Positions 14,539 through 22,410 of a DNA stretch of 24,228 nt are shown one piece after another (position 1 is the first letter of the stretch; every line of letters begins with the position of its first letter). The notes under the pieces are model-generated. The model did no database searches and was not told the origin of the DNA. It saw only the letters and a list, made by a program, of their open reading frames with translations. Origin of the DNA: DATFVJ01 sp035517695 (GTDB lineage: Bacteria > Actinomycetota > Actinomycetes > Streptosporangiales > Streptosporangiaceae). Position numbers and translations under genes: made by a program. The stretch spans positions 1 to 24,228 of the forward strand of contig DATIYI010000047.1 of the NCBI GenBank assembly GCA_035517695.1, given 5' to 3'.

Positions 14539-16383
14539 CTACCGTGAGCCGGTCTGGCTGTAGAGCGCCTCGATGTCGGCCGCGTAGTCCTTGGCGACGA
14601 CGTTCCTGCGGATCTTCGCCGACGGCGTGAGCTGGCCGCTGGCCTCGGTGAAGTCCCTGCTGAGGATGCCGAAGCGCCGGATCGACTCGGCGCGGGAGAC
14701 CGCCTTGTTCGCCTCGTCGACGGCGGTCTGGATCTCCGCGACCAGGCCGGGGTCGTCGGCAAGGTCGTCGGGTCCGGCGTCGGCGGGCTTGCCGTGCCGC
14801 TGTTTCCAGAACTCCAGCGCCTCGGGGTCCAGTGTCAGCAGGCAGGCGATGTAGGGCCGGGCGTCGCCGACCACCATGCACTGGCTGACCAGCGGATGCG
14901 CGCGGAGCCGGTCCTCGAGCACGGCGGGCGCGACGTTCTTGCCGCCTGCGGTGACGATGAGCTCCTTCTTCCGCCCGGTGACCCGCAGGAAGCCCTCCTC
15001 GTCCAGGTCGCCGATGTCGCCGCTGTGCAGCCAGCCCTCGTCGTCGAGCGCCTCGGCCGTTGCCGCCTCGTTATTCCAGTACCCAGGGAAGGTGTGCGGG
15101 CCGCGGAGCAGGATCTCCCCATCGTCGGCGATCTTGACCGCGACGCCGGGCAGCGGCTGGCCGACGGTGCCGATCTTGTTGCGGCTCGGCTTGTTCACGG
15201 TGGCCGCGGCCGAGGTCTCGGTCAGCCCGTAGCCCTCGAGGATCGTAATGCCCGAGCCGCGGAAGAAATGGCCGAGCCGCTCGCCCAGCGGCGCGCCGCC
15301 GGACACCGCGTACCGCACCTTGCCGCCGAGTGCCGCCCTGAGACTGGCGTAGACGAGGAGGTTGAACACCGCGTGCCGCAGCCTGAGCGCCGGGCCGGCC
15401 GAGGAGCTCATGCCGCCCGCGGCGCCGGTGCCGTCCGCGGCCGGGCCGCGGGCCCTGCTCCACGCGATTGCCGTCTGCACCGCGGCGTGGAAGATCGTGC
15501 TCTTCGCCTTACTCAGCGACGCTTGTTGCTGCGCGCTGTTGTAGACCTTCTCGAACACCCGCGGCACGGCGAGCAGGAAGGTGGGCCGGAACTCGGGGAG
15601 CGCCTGGGCCACGGTCGCGGTGTCCGGCCAGTGCCCGAGGATGGCCCCGGACTCCAGGCAGCCGACCTGGATGATGCGCGCGAACGAGTGCGCGAGCGGG
15701 AGGAAGAGCAGGGTCGATGCGTCGGCGGTCTCGAAGATCTCCGGGAGCGCGCCCACCGCGTTACGCACCTCGGCAAGCAGGTTGCCGTGAGTGAGCTGGC
15801 AGCCCCTCGGCTGGCCGGTCGTGCCCGAGGTGTAGATGATGGTCGCCAGGTCGGCGGCTTTTCGCCCGGCCCGGCGCTGGTCCAGTTGCTCCTCGCTGAC
15901 CCGTGCGGCGCCCGACGCCAGCGCGCCCAGGCCGTCGATCATCCACAGCTGCGCAATGCCGGGGAGCCGGCCCCGGACGTTGCCGATGATCTCCTCGTGG
16001 CTGTTGGTCTCAGCGAACACGGCGCGCGCGCCCGAGTCGGCGAGTATCCACTCGACCTGCTCGGCCGACGAGGTCTCATACACCGGCACGGTGACGCCAC
16101 CCGCCGCCCAGATGGCATAGTCGATCAGCGTCCACTCATAGCGGGTGCGCGACATCAGCGCGACCCGATCACCCGGCTCTATGCCCGCGCCGATGAGCCC
16201 CTTAGCCAGGGCGGATACCTCGGCGTGGAACTGCCCGGCTGTCACGTCCTGCCAGCCACCCGCGGCCGGCCGCTTGCGCAGCACGACCATGCCCGGTTCC
16301 GCCTCGGCCCGGCGGAAGACCACGTCCGCGAGGCTGGCGGACGCGGGGATCACCACCAGCGCGGGGAGGCTGTACTCGCGCAC
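14539..16383 (-). CDS. Long-chain fatty acid-CoA ligase, FadD15-like
   Basis: The 614-residue protein is an adenylate-forming (ANL) enzyme of the long-chain acyl-CoA synthetase group. It has the P-loop-like IIYTSGTTGQPRGCQLTH, the GYGLTETSAA motif, GWLHSGDIG, and the C-terminal hinge GRKKELIVTAGGKNVAP. These enzymes activate fatty acids to acyl-AMP and then acyl-CoA, usually at the membrane surface. Length and the opening VREYSLPALVVIP match FadD15-like proteins of actinobacteria. The GTG start at 16383 follows GAGGAGG; the longer frame to 16431 has no ribosome binding site. It is 63 bp downstream of the HtrA-like protease gene on the same strand and could be co-transcribed. Confidence 0.93.
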   Translation of the reverse strand: MREYSLPALVVIPASASLADVVFRRAEAEPGMVVLRKRPAAGGWQDVTAGQFHAEVSALAKGLIGAGIEPGDRVALMSRTRYEWTLIDYAIWAAGGVTVPVYETSSAEQVEWILADSGARAVFAETNSHEEIIGNVRGRLPGIAQLWMIDGLGALASGAARVSEEQLDQRRAGRKAADLATIIYTSGTTGQPRGCQLTHGNLLAEVRNAVGALPEIFETADASTLLFLPLAHSFARIIQVGCLESGAILGHWPDTATVAQALPEFRPTFLLAVPRVFEKVYNSAQQQASLSKAKSTIFHAAVQTAIAWSRARGPAADGTGAAGGMSSSAGPALRLRHAVFNLLVYASLRAALGGKVRYAVSGGAPLGERLGHFFRGSGITILEGYGLTETSAAATVNKPSRNKIGTVGQPLPGVAVKIADDGEILLRGPHTFPGYWNNEAATAEALDDEGWLHSGDIGDLDEEGFLRVTGRKKELIVTAGGKNVAPAVLEDRLRAHPLVSQCMVVGDARPYIACLLTLDPEALEFWKQRHGKPADAGPDDLADDPGLVAEIQTAVDEANKAVSRAESIRRFGILSRDFTEASGQLTPSAKIRRNVVAKDYAADIEALYSQTGSR

Positions 16384-16446
16384 GGGCCCTCCTCGGCTGG
16401 CCGCGTCGTATCCCGATCTTCCCCGGACCATACAACGCCCAGCCCG

Positions 16447-17643
16447 TCACCCGGCCGGGCCGGTGGCGAGGATCGCGGTGGTTTCGTGTGCCTGGCCGGC
16501 TTGGTCTACCCAGTGGATGGCGACGTGGTCGCCGGGGTGATGTTGCACCATCCATGCCTGGATGTCGGACGCCGAGGTCACGCCGTGACCGCCCAATGAC
16601 ACGATCACGTCACCGGCCGCCAGGCCGGCGTCGGCGGCGGGCGATCCCGGTTCGGCCCCGGCGACCACTACCTCGGTGCTGACGCCCCATGGGGTCCCCA
16701 AGGTTTCGAGCAGGACGCCGAGGATGGCGGTCGGGCCGATGTGGACGGTGGCTGACGAGCTGCCCGCCTCGATCTGGCGGGCGACGGATGCCGCCAGGTC
16801 GGCCGGGATCGCGAAGGCCTGCGTGACCTGAGGCCGGGTCGCCCCGGGCTGGATCTGGAACGCGGTCGATGCCGCGGTGTCAAGGCCGATTACCTGCCCG
16901 GCGGTATTGACCAACGGGCCGCCGGAGTCACCCGATTGGGCGGCCGCGTCGGTGCGGATCAGCGCGGTCAGCTGCTCGGAGGCGCCAGCCGCCTGGTCAG
17001 CGGCGGTAATCGATTGGCCGAGGCCGGTGACAGTGCCGGTCGCCGCTGCCGGGATGCCGCCTTTGCCGCCCGCGTTGCCCAGGGCGACAACCTTGTCGCC
17101 AACCCTTACCTTCGACGAGTCACCGAAGGTCACGGTCTTCAGCCCGGACGCTCCCTGCAGCCGCAGCACCGCGATGTCGTGGCTCACGTCGCAGCCGGCC
17201 ACCGCTGCCCGGTAGGTACGGCCGTTGCCCACGTCGGTGACCGTGACGGATGTAGCGCCCTCGATCACGTGATTGTTGGTCAGTACCTCACCCGACGACT
17301 TGACCACGATCCCGGTACCCGCCAGGCTGCCGCGCTGGTAGCCGAGTACCGAGGTCACGTCCACGACGCCCGGGTCCACCTTGACAGCGACGCCGGACGC
17401 GCCAGGTACCGCGCTCACGGTGGCCGTTCCGCTGGGGCGCACCGCCAGCCAGCCGCCAAGCGCGGCGGCCACGGCCAGCGCAACGCCGACCGCTGCGATA
17501 CCCGGGCCACGGCGGCGCGGCCGATTGGCCGGTTCACCCAGTTGCTGTCCTCCGGCGCCGGGTGGGCCGCCCGCGCCGGGCCGGTGTGGGGGCTGTGTCT
17601 GTATCGATCCAGCCGGAGCCGGGGGACCGTAGGTGACGCTCAT
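16447..17643 (-). CDS. HtrA/DegP-like trypsin-family serine protease with PDZ domain, membrane-anchored
   Basis: The 398-residue protein has a Gly/Pro-rich cytoplasmic N-terminus (1-45) ending in RPRRR, then one membrane segment (about 47-67). An S1C protease domain follows, with His125 in LTNNHVIEGA, Asp156 in SHDIAVLRL and Ser240 in QSGDSGGPLV. A PDZ domain (about 305-395) includes AGLAAGDVIVSLGGHGV. The topology (cytoplasmic tail, one anchor, extracytoplasmic protease) fits actinobacterial HtrA-like quality-control proteases. The ATG at 17643 follows GGGGGCAGG; an ATG at 17667 is possible. The gene heads a possible two-gene transcript with the acyl-CoA ligase and diverges from the M50 remnant. 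Confidence 0.93.
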   Translation of the reverse strand: MSVTYGPPAPAGSIQTQPPHRPGAGGPPGAGGQQLGEPANRPRRRGPGIAAVGVALAVAAALGGWLAVRPSGTATVSAVPGASGVAVKVDPGVVDVTSVLGYQRGSLAGTGIVVKSSGEVLTNNHVIEGATSVTVTDVGNGRTYRAAVAGCDVSHDIAVLRLQGASGLKTVTFGDSSKVRVGDKVVALGNAGGKGGIPAAATGTVTGLGQSITAADQAAGASEQLTALIRTDAAAQSGDSGGPLVNTAGQVIGLDTAASTAFQIQPGATRPQVTQAFAIPADLAASVARQIEAGSSSATVHIGPTAILGVLLETLGTPWGVSTEVVVAGAEPGSPAADAGLAAGDVIVSLGGHGVTSASDIQAWMVQHHPGDHVAIHWVDQAGQAHETTAILATGPAG

Positions 17644-17774
17644 TGGACCTGCCCCCAGAATCCGCATTACCCCATAACTTCATTATCGACCCCGCTGCTA
17701 CCGCCCAGAGACCTGCCTGAACGTCGAAGGTTCAGACGCCGGTGCGCCTGCCTGCACTGTTCGCCGCGGCCTGG

Positions 17775-17816
17775 GCGCTGACGGACCGGGGCGCTGACGG
17801 ACCGGGGCGCTGACGG
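17775..17816. repeat. 16-bp tandem repeat, 2.6 copies
   Basis: GCGCTGACGGACCGGG occurs at 17775-17790 and 17791-17806 exactly, followed by its first ten bases at 17807-17816. It lies between the divergent HtrA-like protease gene and the M50 remnant. It is probably a replication-slippage duplication. The repeated TGACGGACCGGG could also hold doubled binding sites, but nothing else supports that. Confidence 0.85.
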
Positions 17817-17833
17817 CTGGGATACAGGCTGCC

Positions 17834-18452
17834 GTGTGCTCACTGATGGATGGCATGCTGGCGGTGTTCAACATGCTGACCGCCGGGGCGCTGCTGGACA
17901 GTGGCCGGGTGCTGCGGCCGGTGCTGTGGGGGCGTTACCGTGACCAGTGCCGGGCGGCCCTGGCGGTGGCGCAGGCCTGGCGGCTTCTGGATGCCGGTAT
18001 CACCGTCGCCGGTATGGGGCCCTGACGTCGCGCCAGGATGGCATACGGTCCACGACTTCATCGCCCGTCTGGCCGCGCATTCTCATCAAACCGCGTTCCC
18101 TGTTGTCGATTCCGGCGGGGCGCTGACCGGCCTGGTCTTAAGCGGTGCGCTCACCCATATCCCCCCGGATGACCGCGCTCCGCACTTCGCGTCAAGCGGG
18201 CCGCGATCGCGGTCCCTGGCGTGTATCAGGCCGCACCCGGCGACCCGGCTGCGCCGCTGCTCGCGCGGCCACCGCTGGGAGGTGAGGTTGGTCGCGGTCG
18301 CGCTCGATCAGGGCAGCGTGGTAGGCCTGGTGACCACCGGTGATCTCCGCGAAACGGTGCGCCAGACGCGGCTGCGGTCTGGGGCCGTTGGTGATCGCGG
18401 CCAGCCGCGCGGGCTGGCCTGGGCTAGCCCGCGCAGAGGTGACCGGACATGA
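17834..18452 (+). pseudogene. Remnant of an M50 (site-2 protease) zinc metalloprotease with CBS domains, Rv2625c-like
   Basis: The frame at 17834-18025 reads MLAVFNMLTAGALLDSGRVL and RPVLWGRYRD. It matches the C-terminal membrane part of M50 proteases, where the usual NLLPxxPLDGGRVLR supplies the third zinc ligand; here it is degraded to LLDSGRVLR. A second frame then reads GWHTVHDFIARLAAHSH and AFPVVDSGGALTGLVLSGAL, a CBS domain. The next stretch (about 18190-18285) makes better sense in another frame (AIAVPGVYQAAPGDPAAPLL). A final piece, GSVVGLVTTGDLRETVRQ, resembles the end of the second CBS domain. The N-terminal half with HExxH is absent. Rv2625c homologues are M50-CBS membrane proteases of the DosR regulon. 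Confidence 0.78.
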
Positions 18453-18684
18453 GATGGCATGGCGGCTGACCGGTGCTCCGCAGCAGGCCCAGGGCACATA
18501 GCTGTGGCAGCGCGCCCGCGGTCGCGGCTTCCGCTGAACGCTCCAGCAAGCGCGATCACGGCCGGGCAGTGATCACGACCTCGAGCGGCTGGTTCTTGAC
18601 GGGTCCTTCGTCCCTACCGCGTCGGGGCTTGCGGGCGATGTGCTCGATTGTGCGGACCGAAGAACCGAAAGAAGGTGGAGATCG
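18453..18684. other. Intergenic region carrying the hsp20 promoter area
   Basis: No gene is seen. Besides the DosR-like box there is an inverted repeat GATCAC (18554-18559) / GTGATC (18569-18574), whose right arm extends into the palindrome GTGATCAC (18569-18576). The ribosome binding site GGTGGAG precedes the hsp20 ATG by four bases. Confidence 0.5.
18601..18615. promoter_or_regulatory. DosR/DevR-like box upstream of hsp20
   Basis: GGGTCCTTCGTCCCT matches the mycobacterial DosR consensus GGGACTTNNGNCCCT at all defined positions except two (T for A at position 4, C for T at position 6). It keeps the exact GGGNC-N4-GTCCC spacing. It is 69 bp before the hsp20 ATG. In mycobacteria the Hsp20-family gene hspX is a strongly induced DosR target, which supports the assignment. 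It would respond to hypoxia, nitric oxide or CO through a DosR orthologue elsewhere in the genome. Confidence 0.6.
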
Positions 18685-19125
18685 ATGAGCGCATTGACGC
18701 GCAGGGAGAGCAGGGGGCTGTTCCCGGACCTGTTTGACTGGCTCGAGTCGCCCTTCTCCATGCTGCGTCCATTCATGGCGCGGCCCATGCGGCTGGAGGA
18801 TCTGGTCGAGGACGGGCGCTACGTTGTGCGCGCGGAGCTACCGGGGATCGACCCGGAAAAGCAGGTCGAGGTTACCGTCTCGAACGGCACACTCCACATC
18901 CGGGCGGAACGCCGCGAGGAGACGGAGACCAAGCACCGTTCGGAGTTCTACTACGGCGCGTTCTCCCGTCACGTTCCGCTGCCGGACGGCGCGGACGAGG
19001 ACGACGTCACGGCCACCTACGACAAAGGGATTCTCGAGGTCACCGTAGGGCTCAAGGAAAAGGAAAAGACCACCGGGCGGCAGATTCGGGTGCAAGCCGC
19101 AGGTGAAGCCAAGAAGGCGAGCTAA
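18685..19125 (+). CDS. Hsp20/alpha-crystallin family small heat-shock protein
   Basis: The 146-residue protein has an N-terminal arm (1-40, LFDWLESPFSMLRPF). The alpha-crystallin domain (about 42-132) begins YVVRAELPGIDPEKQVEVTV and carries the typical HRSEFYYGAFSRHVPLPDGA and the YDKGILEVTV strand. A short Lys-rich tail follows. It is an ATP-independent holdase that keeps unfolding proteins soluble. No classic I-x-I is present in the tail, though RQIRVQ comes close. The ATG at 18685 follows GGTGGAG. The DosR-like box upstream points to induction during hypoxia or stasis, as for HspX of mycobacteria. Confidence 0.95.
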   Translation: MSALTRRESRGLFPDLFDWLESPFSMLRPFMARPMRLEDLVEDGRYVVRAELPGIDPEKQVEVTVSNGTLHIRAERREETETKHRSEFYYGAFSRHVPLPDGADEDDVTATYDKGILEVTVGLKEKEKTTGRQIRVQAAGEAKKAS

Positions 19126-19441
19126 TCAACCGGAGCGGGCCGGGAGGCACAAATTTTCCCTGTCGGCTGCCCGCAGGCCGTGCCATCCAGGCCACCCAAT
19201 CCGGGGCCACCCATTAGTGCGCTTTCACCCTCCAGTAGTGGATCAGGGACTGCTGGTGTGATGAGGCCGTGGTGGTCGTTGTAGCCCAGATAGACCAAGG
19301 TTGCCGCGGCCGGTCGGCTGTTGACGAAGAACAGGTTAGATGACGGCCAGGCCGGTAAGGGACTTCGGTCCCTTGCTAATGATCACGGGCCGGGGTTGCG
19401 TCGGCGTAGGAGCGAGGGCGAAGCGGACTGGGAGGGGTGCC
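19126..19441. other. 316-bp intergenic region with a perfect DosR-type box
   Basis: No intact gene is seen. Reverse strand about 19345-19200 is open and reads NLFFVNSRPAAATLVYLGYN and further, but has little third-position G/C bias and no start or recognised family, so it is probably chance or a small relic. The regulatory palindrome at 19357-19374 is listed separately. Confidence 0.45.
19359..19373. promoter_or_regulatory. Perfect DosR/DevR-type box upstream of the lipoate ligase-E1-lipoyl operon
   Basis: GGGACTTCGGTCCCT agrees with every defined base of the mycobacterial DosR consensus GGGACTTNNGNCCCT. It is embedded in the longer perfect palindrome AAGGGAC-TTCG-GTCCCTT (19357-19374). It ends 68 bp before the ATG at 19442, a distance common for DosR sites. 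As RNA the same palindrome would be a TTCG-capped hairpin, so a structural role is the main alternative. No poly-T tract follows, and the upstream hsp20 stop is 230 bp away, which argues against a terminator. Confidence 0.68.
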
Positions 19442-20344
19442 ATGCCCGATCGGCTGGCGAGTTCGGTGCCGCTGGGCGGGATTGATTTGCTTGCCGAGGA
19501 GGCGGCGCGCACTGACGCCTCGGCCAATCTGGCCATGGAAGAGGCGCTGGTGCGGGCCCGGCCGCAGCGCCCGCTGCTGCGGATATGGCAAAACACGCAG
19601 TGCGTCGTGGTCGGCCGCGGCCAGCGGGTGGAGCGTGAGGTGAACCTGGCGGCCTGCGCCCATGGCGGGGTGGCGGTGGCGCGCCGTGCGAGCGGCGGTG
19701 GTGCCGTCTACCACGACCTGGGCAATCTGAACATCTCGATGGCGGTGCCCGGTTACGCGCCTGGGCTGGCAGGCGAACTTGCGAGGCTGGTAGCAGCGGC
19801 CATCGAACGGCTCGGCCTGCCGCCTTCGATATGTGAGCGGGGCGTGCTCGTCGGGCCGGAAAAGGTGTCGGGACTAGCGGAGCAGGTGACACGGAGCGGC
19901 TCGCTGGCGCACGCCACCCTCCTGGTCACCACCCCGGCCGCCGATGTGGTTTCGTACCTGGCGCCTGCGCCGCACGACCCGCGGCCGCTCGATTCTAGGC
20001 GCGTCCAGGTACGACCGCTGTGCGAGCGGCGACCGGCGCTCGACATCGCCGCGGCCCGGACCGCCGTGCTCGCGGCCGCCGCGTCACGGTACGGCGCGCT
20101 GCTGCCGCGACCGCCACGCGCCGCCGAGCATCGCTGGTTCGAACGGTTGCTGATCGAGCGTTACCGGGACCCTGCCTGGCATCTGACTGGCCGGCCAGGG
20201 CACCCGTGGCGAGGCTCCTGCTCGTCGCGAGAGTTTGATCCGCGGACCGGCCGGGTTGGCGGCGCCGGGCCGGGGGTCCCCGGTTGCGGGGCGGTGACGC
20301 CGCCTCGCGGCGCGTGGGCGCCGTGCGGCAACGAAGAAGCGTGA
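19442..20344 (+). CDS. Lipoate-protein ligase A-like protein
   Basis: The 300-residue protein shows the biotin/lipoyl ligase fold. It has LLRIWQNTQCVVVGRGQRVE near 46-66, the lipoate-binding ARRASGGGAVYHDLGNLNIS (about 80-99), and GPEKVSGLAEQ with the candidate catalytic lysine (about 140-150). ERLLIERYRDPAWHL lies near the end of the domain. Ligases of this kind attach lipoate, through lipoyl-AMP, to the lysine of lipoyl domains; some family members are octanoyl or amido transferases. The last 45 residues are a Gly/Pro/Arg-rich tail of doubtful significance. The ATG at 19442 follows GGGAGGGG. E1 alpha starts 25 bp downstream, so this is the first gene of the operon, presumably modifying the lipoyl protein encoded at its end. 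Confidence 0.87.
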   Translation: MPDRLASSVPLGGIDLLAEEAARTDASANLAMEEALVRARPQRPLLRIWQNTQCVVVGRGQRVEREVNLAACAHGGVAVARRASGGGAVYHDLGNLNISMAVPGYAPGLAGELARLVAAAIERLGLPPSICERGVLVGPEKVSGLAEQVTRSGSLAHATLLVTTPAADVVSYLAPAPHDPRPLDSRRVQVRPLCERRPALDIAAARTAVLAAAASRYGALLPRPPRAAEHRWFERLLIERYRDPAWHLTGRPGHPWRGSCSSREFDPRTGRVGGAGPGVPGCGAVTPPRGAWAPCGNEEA

Positions 20345-20369
20345 AACCGGCTAGCCAATGGGAGGCGCC

Positions 20370-21347
20370 ATGGATGACAAGACCCGTCTCGACCTGTACC
20401 GGGTGATGGTGCTCAGCCGCACCTTCGAGGAAGCGGTGCTGCGGGAATACCACGCGGACAAGAAACCCGCATTCGACATCGGAGCTGGGCTCGTCCCAGG
20501 GGAGATGCACCTGTCGGCCGGCCAGGAGCCGGTCGCGGCGGGCGTCTGCGCGCACCTGCGCGACGATGACGCGGTCACGGCCACGCACCGTCCCCACCAC
20601 ATCGCGATCGCGCACGGCATCGACCTGGACCTGATGGCCGCAGAGATCTTCGGCCGTGAAACCGGGCTCGGCCGCGGCCGGGGCGGGCACATGCACCTGT
20701 TCGACCCGCGGACCCACTTCTCCTGCTCCGGCATCGTCGCCGAAGGGCTGCCGCCCGCCGTCGGCCACGCCTTCGCCTTCAAGCGCGCCGGGGGGGACCG
20801 GGTCGCGGTCGCGTTCACCGGCGAGGGAGCGGCAAACCAGGGCGCGTTCCACGAATCCCTCAACCTAGCCGCGCTGTGGCAACTGCCGGTTGTCTTCGTG
20901 ATCGAAGACAACGAGTGGGCGATCTCCGTCGCCCGCGAAGCCTCCACGGCGATCGGGTCCAACGCTGACCGGGCGGCGGCGTACGGCATACCCGGCCAGC
21001 GGCTGGAAGACAACGATGTCGACGCGGTGTACACGGCGGCAGGCGACGCGGTGGCGCGCGCCCGCGCGGGCGAGGGGCCGAGCCTGATCGAGGTGCACAC
21101 CGTGCGCCTGTGGGGTCACTTCGAAGGCGACGCACAGGGCTACCGTCCCGACCTCGCCGAGGTAACTGGCCGCGACCCGATCACGGCGTACGAGGCACGC
21201 CTCAGTGCGGCCGGGATCCTTGATGACGCTGCCATCAGGCAGGTGCGCAGCGAGGCGGCGGCCCGGGTGGAGAAGGCCATCGGCTTTGCGAAGTCCAGCC
21301 CGCTGCCCGCGCCGGACACGGCGCTCGAGTACGTCTTCGCGTCCTGA
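20370..21347 (+). CDS. 2-oxoacid/acetoin dehydrogenase E1 component, alpha subunit
   Basis: The 325-residue protein belongs to the TPP-dependent E1 alpha family (PdhA/AcoA type). It has GEMHLSAGQEPVAAGV near 44-59, HRPHHIAIAHG, GRGRGGHMHLFD, and the TPP/magnesium motif GEGAANQGAFHESLN (about 151-165) followed by VVFVIEDNEWAIS. RLWGHFEGDAQGYR is typical of the C-terminal part. With the beta subunit it decarboxylates a 2-oxoacid, or cleaves acetoin, and transfers the acyl group to a lipoyl arm. GHxEGD and the short length favour the acetoin/AcoA-like subgroup, but the substrate is uncertain. ATG 20370 follows GGAGG; ATG 20358 is the alternative. The beta gene begins 13 bp downstream. Confidence 0.92.
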   Translation: MDDKTRLDLYRVMVLSRTFEEAVLREYHADKKPAFDIGAGLVPGEMHLSAGQEPVAAGVCAHLRDDDAVTATHRPHHIAIAHGIDLDLMAAEIFGRETGLGRGRGGHMHLFDPRTHFSCSGIVAEGLPPAVGHAFAFKRAGGDRVAVAFTGEGAANQGAFHESLNLAALWQLPVVFVIEDNEWAISVAREASTAIGSNADRAAAYGIPGQRLEDNDVDAVYTAAGDAVARARAGEGPSLIEVHTVRLWGHFEGDAQGYRPDLAEVTGRDPITAYEARLSAAGILDDAAIRQVRSEAAARVEKAIGFAKSSPLPAPDTALEYVFAS

Positions 21348-21360
21348 AAGGAGCACAAGC

Positions 21361-22410
21361 ATGAGCGTCACCGAATCCGCCACGATCCCCGCCGAGCCAG
21401 CGGTCCGCCGGCTCACCACGGCGCGTGCGATGGTCGAGGGCATCGCGCAGGAGATGGATCGCGACCCGGGCATCGTGGTGCTTGGTGAGGACGTCGCCAA
21501 GTATGGGGGCATCTTCAGCTCGACCACCGGCCTGCTGGACCGTTTCGGCCCGCAGCGGGTACTCGACACCCCGATTTCGGAGACCGCGTTCGTCGGGCTC
21601 GGCATCGGCGCGGCCGTCGAAGGGATGCGGCCGATCGTCGAGCTGATGTTCGTCGACTTTTTCGGCGTGTGCATGGACCAGATCTACAATCACATGGCGA
21701 AGATCCATTACGAGTCCGGCGGCAATGTCAAGGTGCCTATGGTGCTCATGACCGCGGTCGGCGGCGGCTACTCCGATGCCGAGCAGCACTCACAGTGCCT
21801 GTGGGGGACCTTCGCCCACCTGCCCGGCATGAAGGTCGTCGTGCCGAGCAACCCGGCCGACGCGAAAGGCCTGATGATTTCGGCTATCCGCGATGACAAC
21901 CCGGTCGTCTACATGTTCCACAAGGGGGTGATGGGCCTGCCGTGGATGGCGAAGAACCCGCGTTCGGTCATGGCGGTGCCAGCAGAGCCGTACGAGACAC
22001 CGATCGGCAAGGCCGCTGTCGCCCGCGAAGGCCGGGACGCCACTGTGGTCACCCTGTCCCTGTCGGTGCACCACGCACTCGACGTCGCCGAGCAGATGGC
22101 CACCGAGGACGGCGCCGAACTCGAAGTGATCGACCTGCGCAGCCTGGTGCCGTTGGACCGGGAGACCGTTCTCGCCTCGGTCGCCAAAACCGGCCACCTG
22201 CTCGTCGTGGACGAGGACTACCGCTCCTTCGGCCTGTCCGGCGAGATAGCGGCCACGGTGGCGGAGACCGACCCGGGCCTGCTGCGTGTCCCGCTGCGCC
22301 GCGTCGCCGTCCCCGATGTGCCGATCCCGTACGCCCGGTCGCTTGAGCAAGCCGTGCTGCCCGTTCCCGGCCGGATCAGGGCAGCGGCGCGGGAGCTGAT
22401 CGGGGCGTGA
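21361..22410 (+). CDS. 2-oxoacid/acetoin dehydrogenase E1 component, beta subunit
   Basis: The 349-residue protein matches the E1 beta family (PdhB/AcoB). It opens with RRLTTARAMVEGIAQEM and has VVLGEDVAKYGGIF, DTPISETAFVGLGIGAA with the glutamate that activates TPP, and ELMFVDFFGVCMDQIYNH. Next come AEQHSQCLWGTFAHLPGMKV and the C-terminal transketolase-type domain (about 215-345) with VIDLRSLVPLDRETV. It pairs with the alpha subunit as an alpha2-beta2 heterotetramer. The ATG follows AAGGAG by seven bases. Its TGA overlaps the GTG of the lipoyl-domain gene, so the carrier is made at a linked rate. Confidence 0.94.
   Translation: MSVTESATIPAEPAVRRLTTARAMVEGIAQEMDRDPGIVVLGEDVAKYGGIFSSTTGLLDRFGPQRVLDTPISETAFVGLGIGAAVEGMRPIVELMFVDFFGVCMDQIYNHMAKIHYESGGNVKVPMVLMTAVGGGYSDAEQHSQCLWGTFAHLPGMKVVVPSNPADAKGLMISAIRDDNPVVYMFHKGVMGLPWMAKNPRSVMAVPAEPYETPIGKAAVAREGRDATVVTLSLSVHHALDVAEQMATEDGAELEVIDLRSLVPLDRETVLASVAKTGHLLVVDEDYRSFGLSGEIAATVAETDPGLLRVPLRRVAVPDVPIPYARSLEQAVLPVPGRIRAAARELIGA

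Noticed and set aside
14794..16599. Forward open frame of about 600 codons
   Set aside because: It is antisense to the acyl-CoA ligase, which has all ANL motifs. It is open only because of high GC content.
19357..19374. Rho-independent terminator for hsp20
   Set aside because: The stem with a TTCG loop is terminator-like, but no T tract follows and it is 230 bp from the hsp20 stop. The match to the DosR consensus and the position before an operon fit an operator better.
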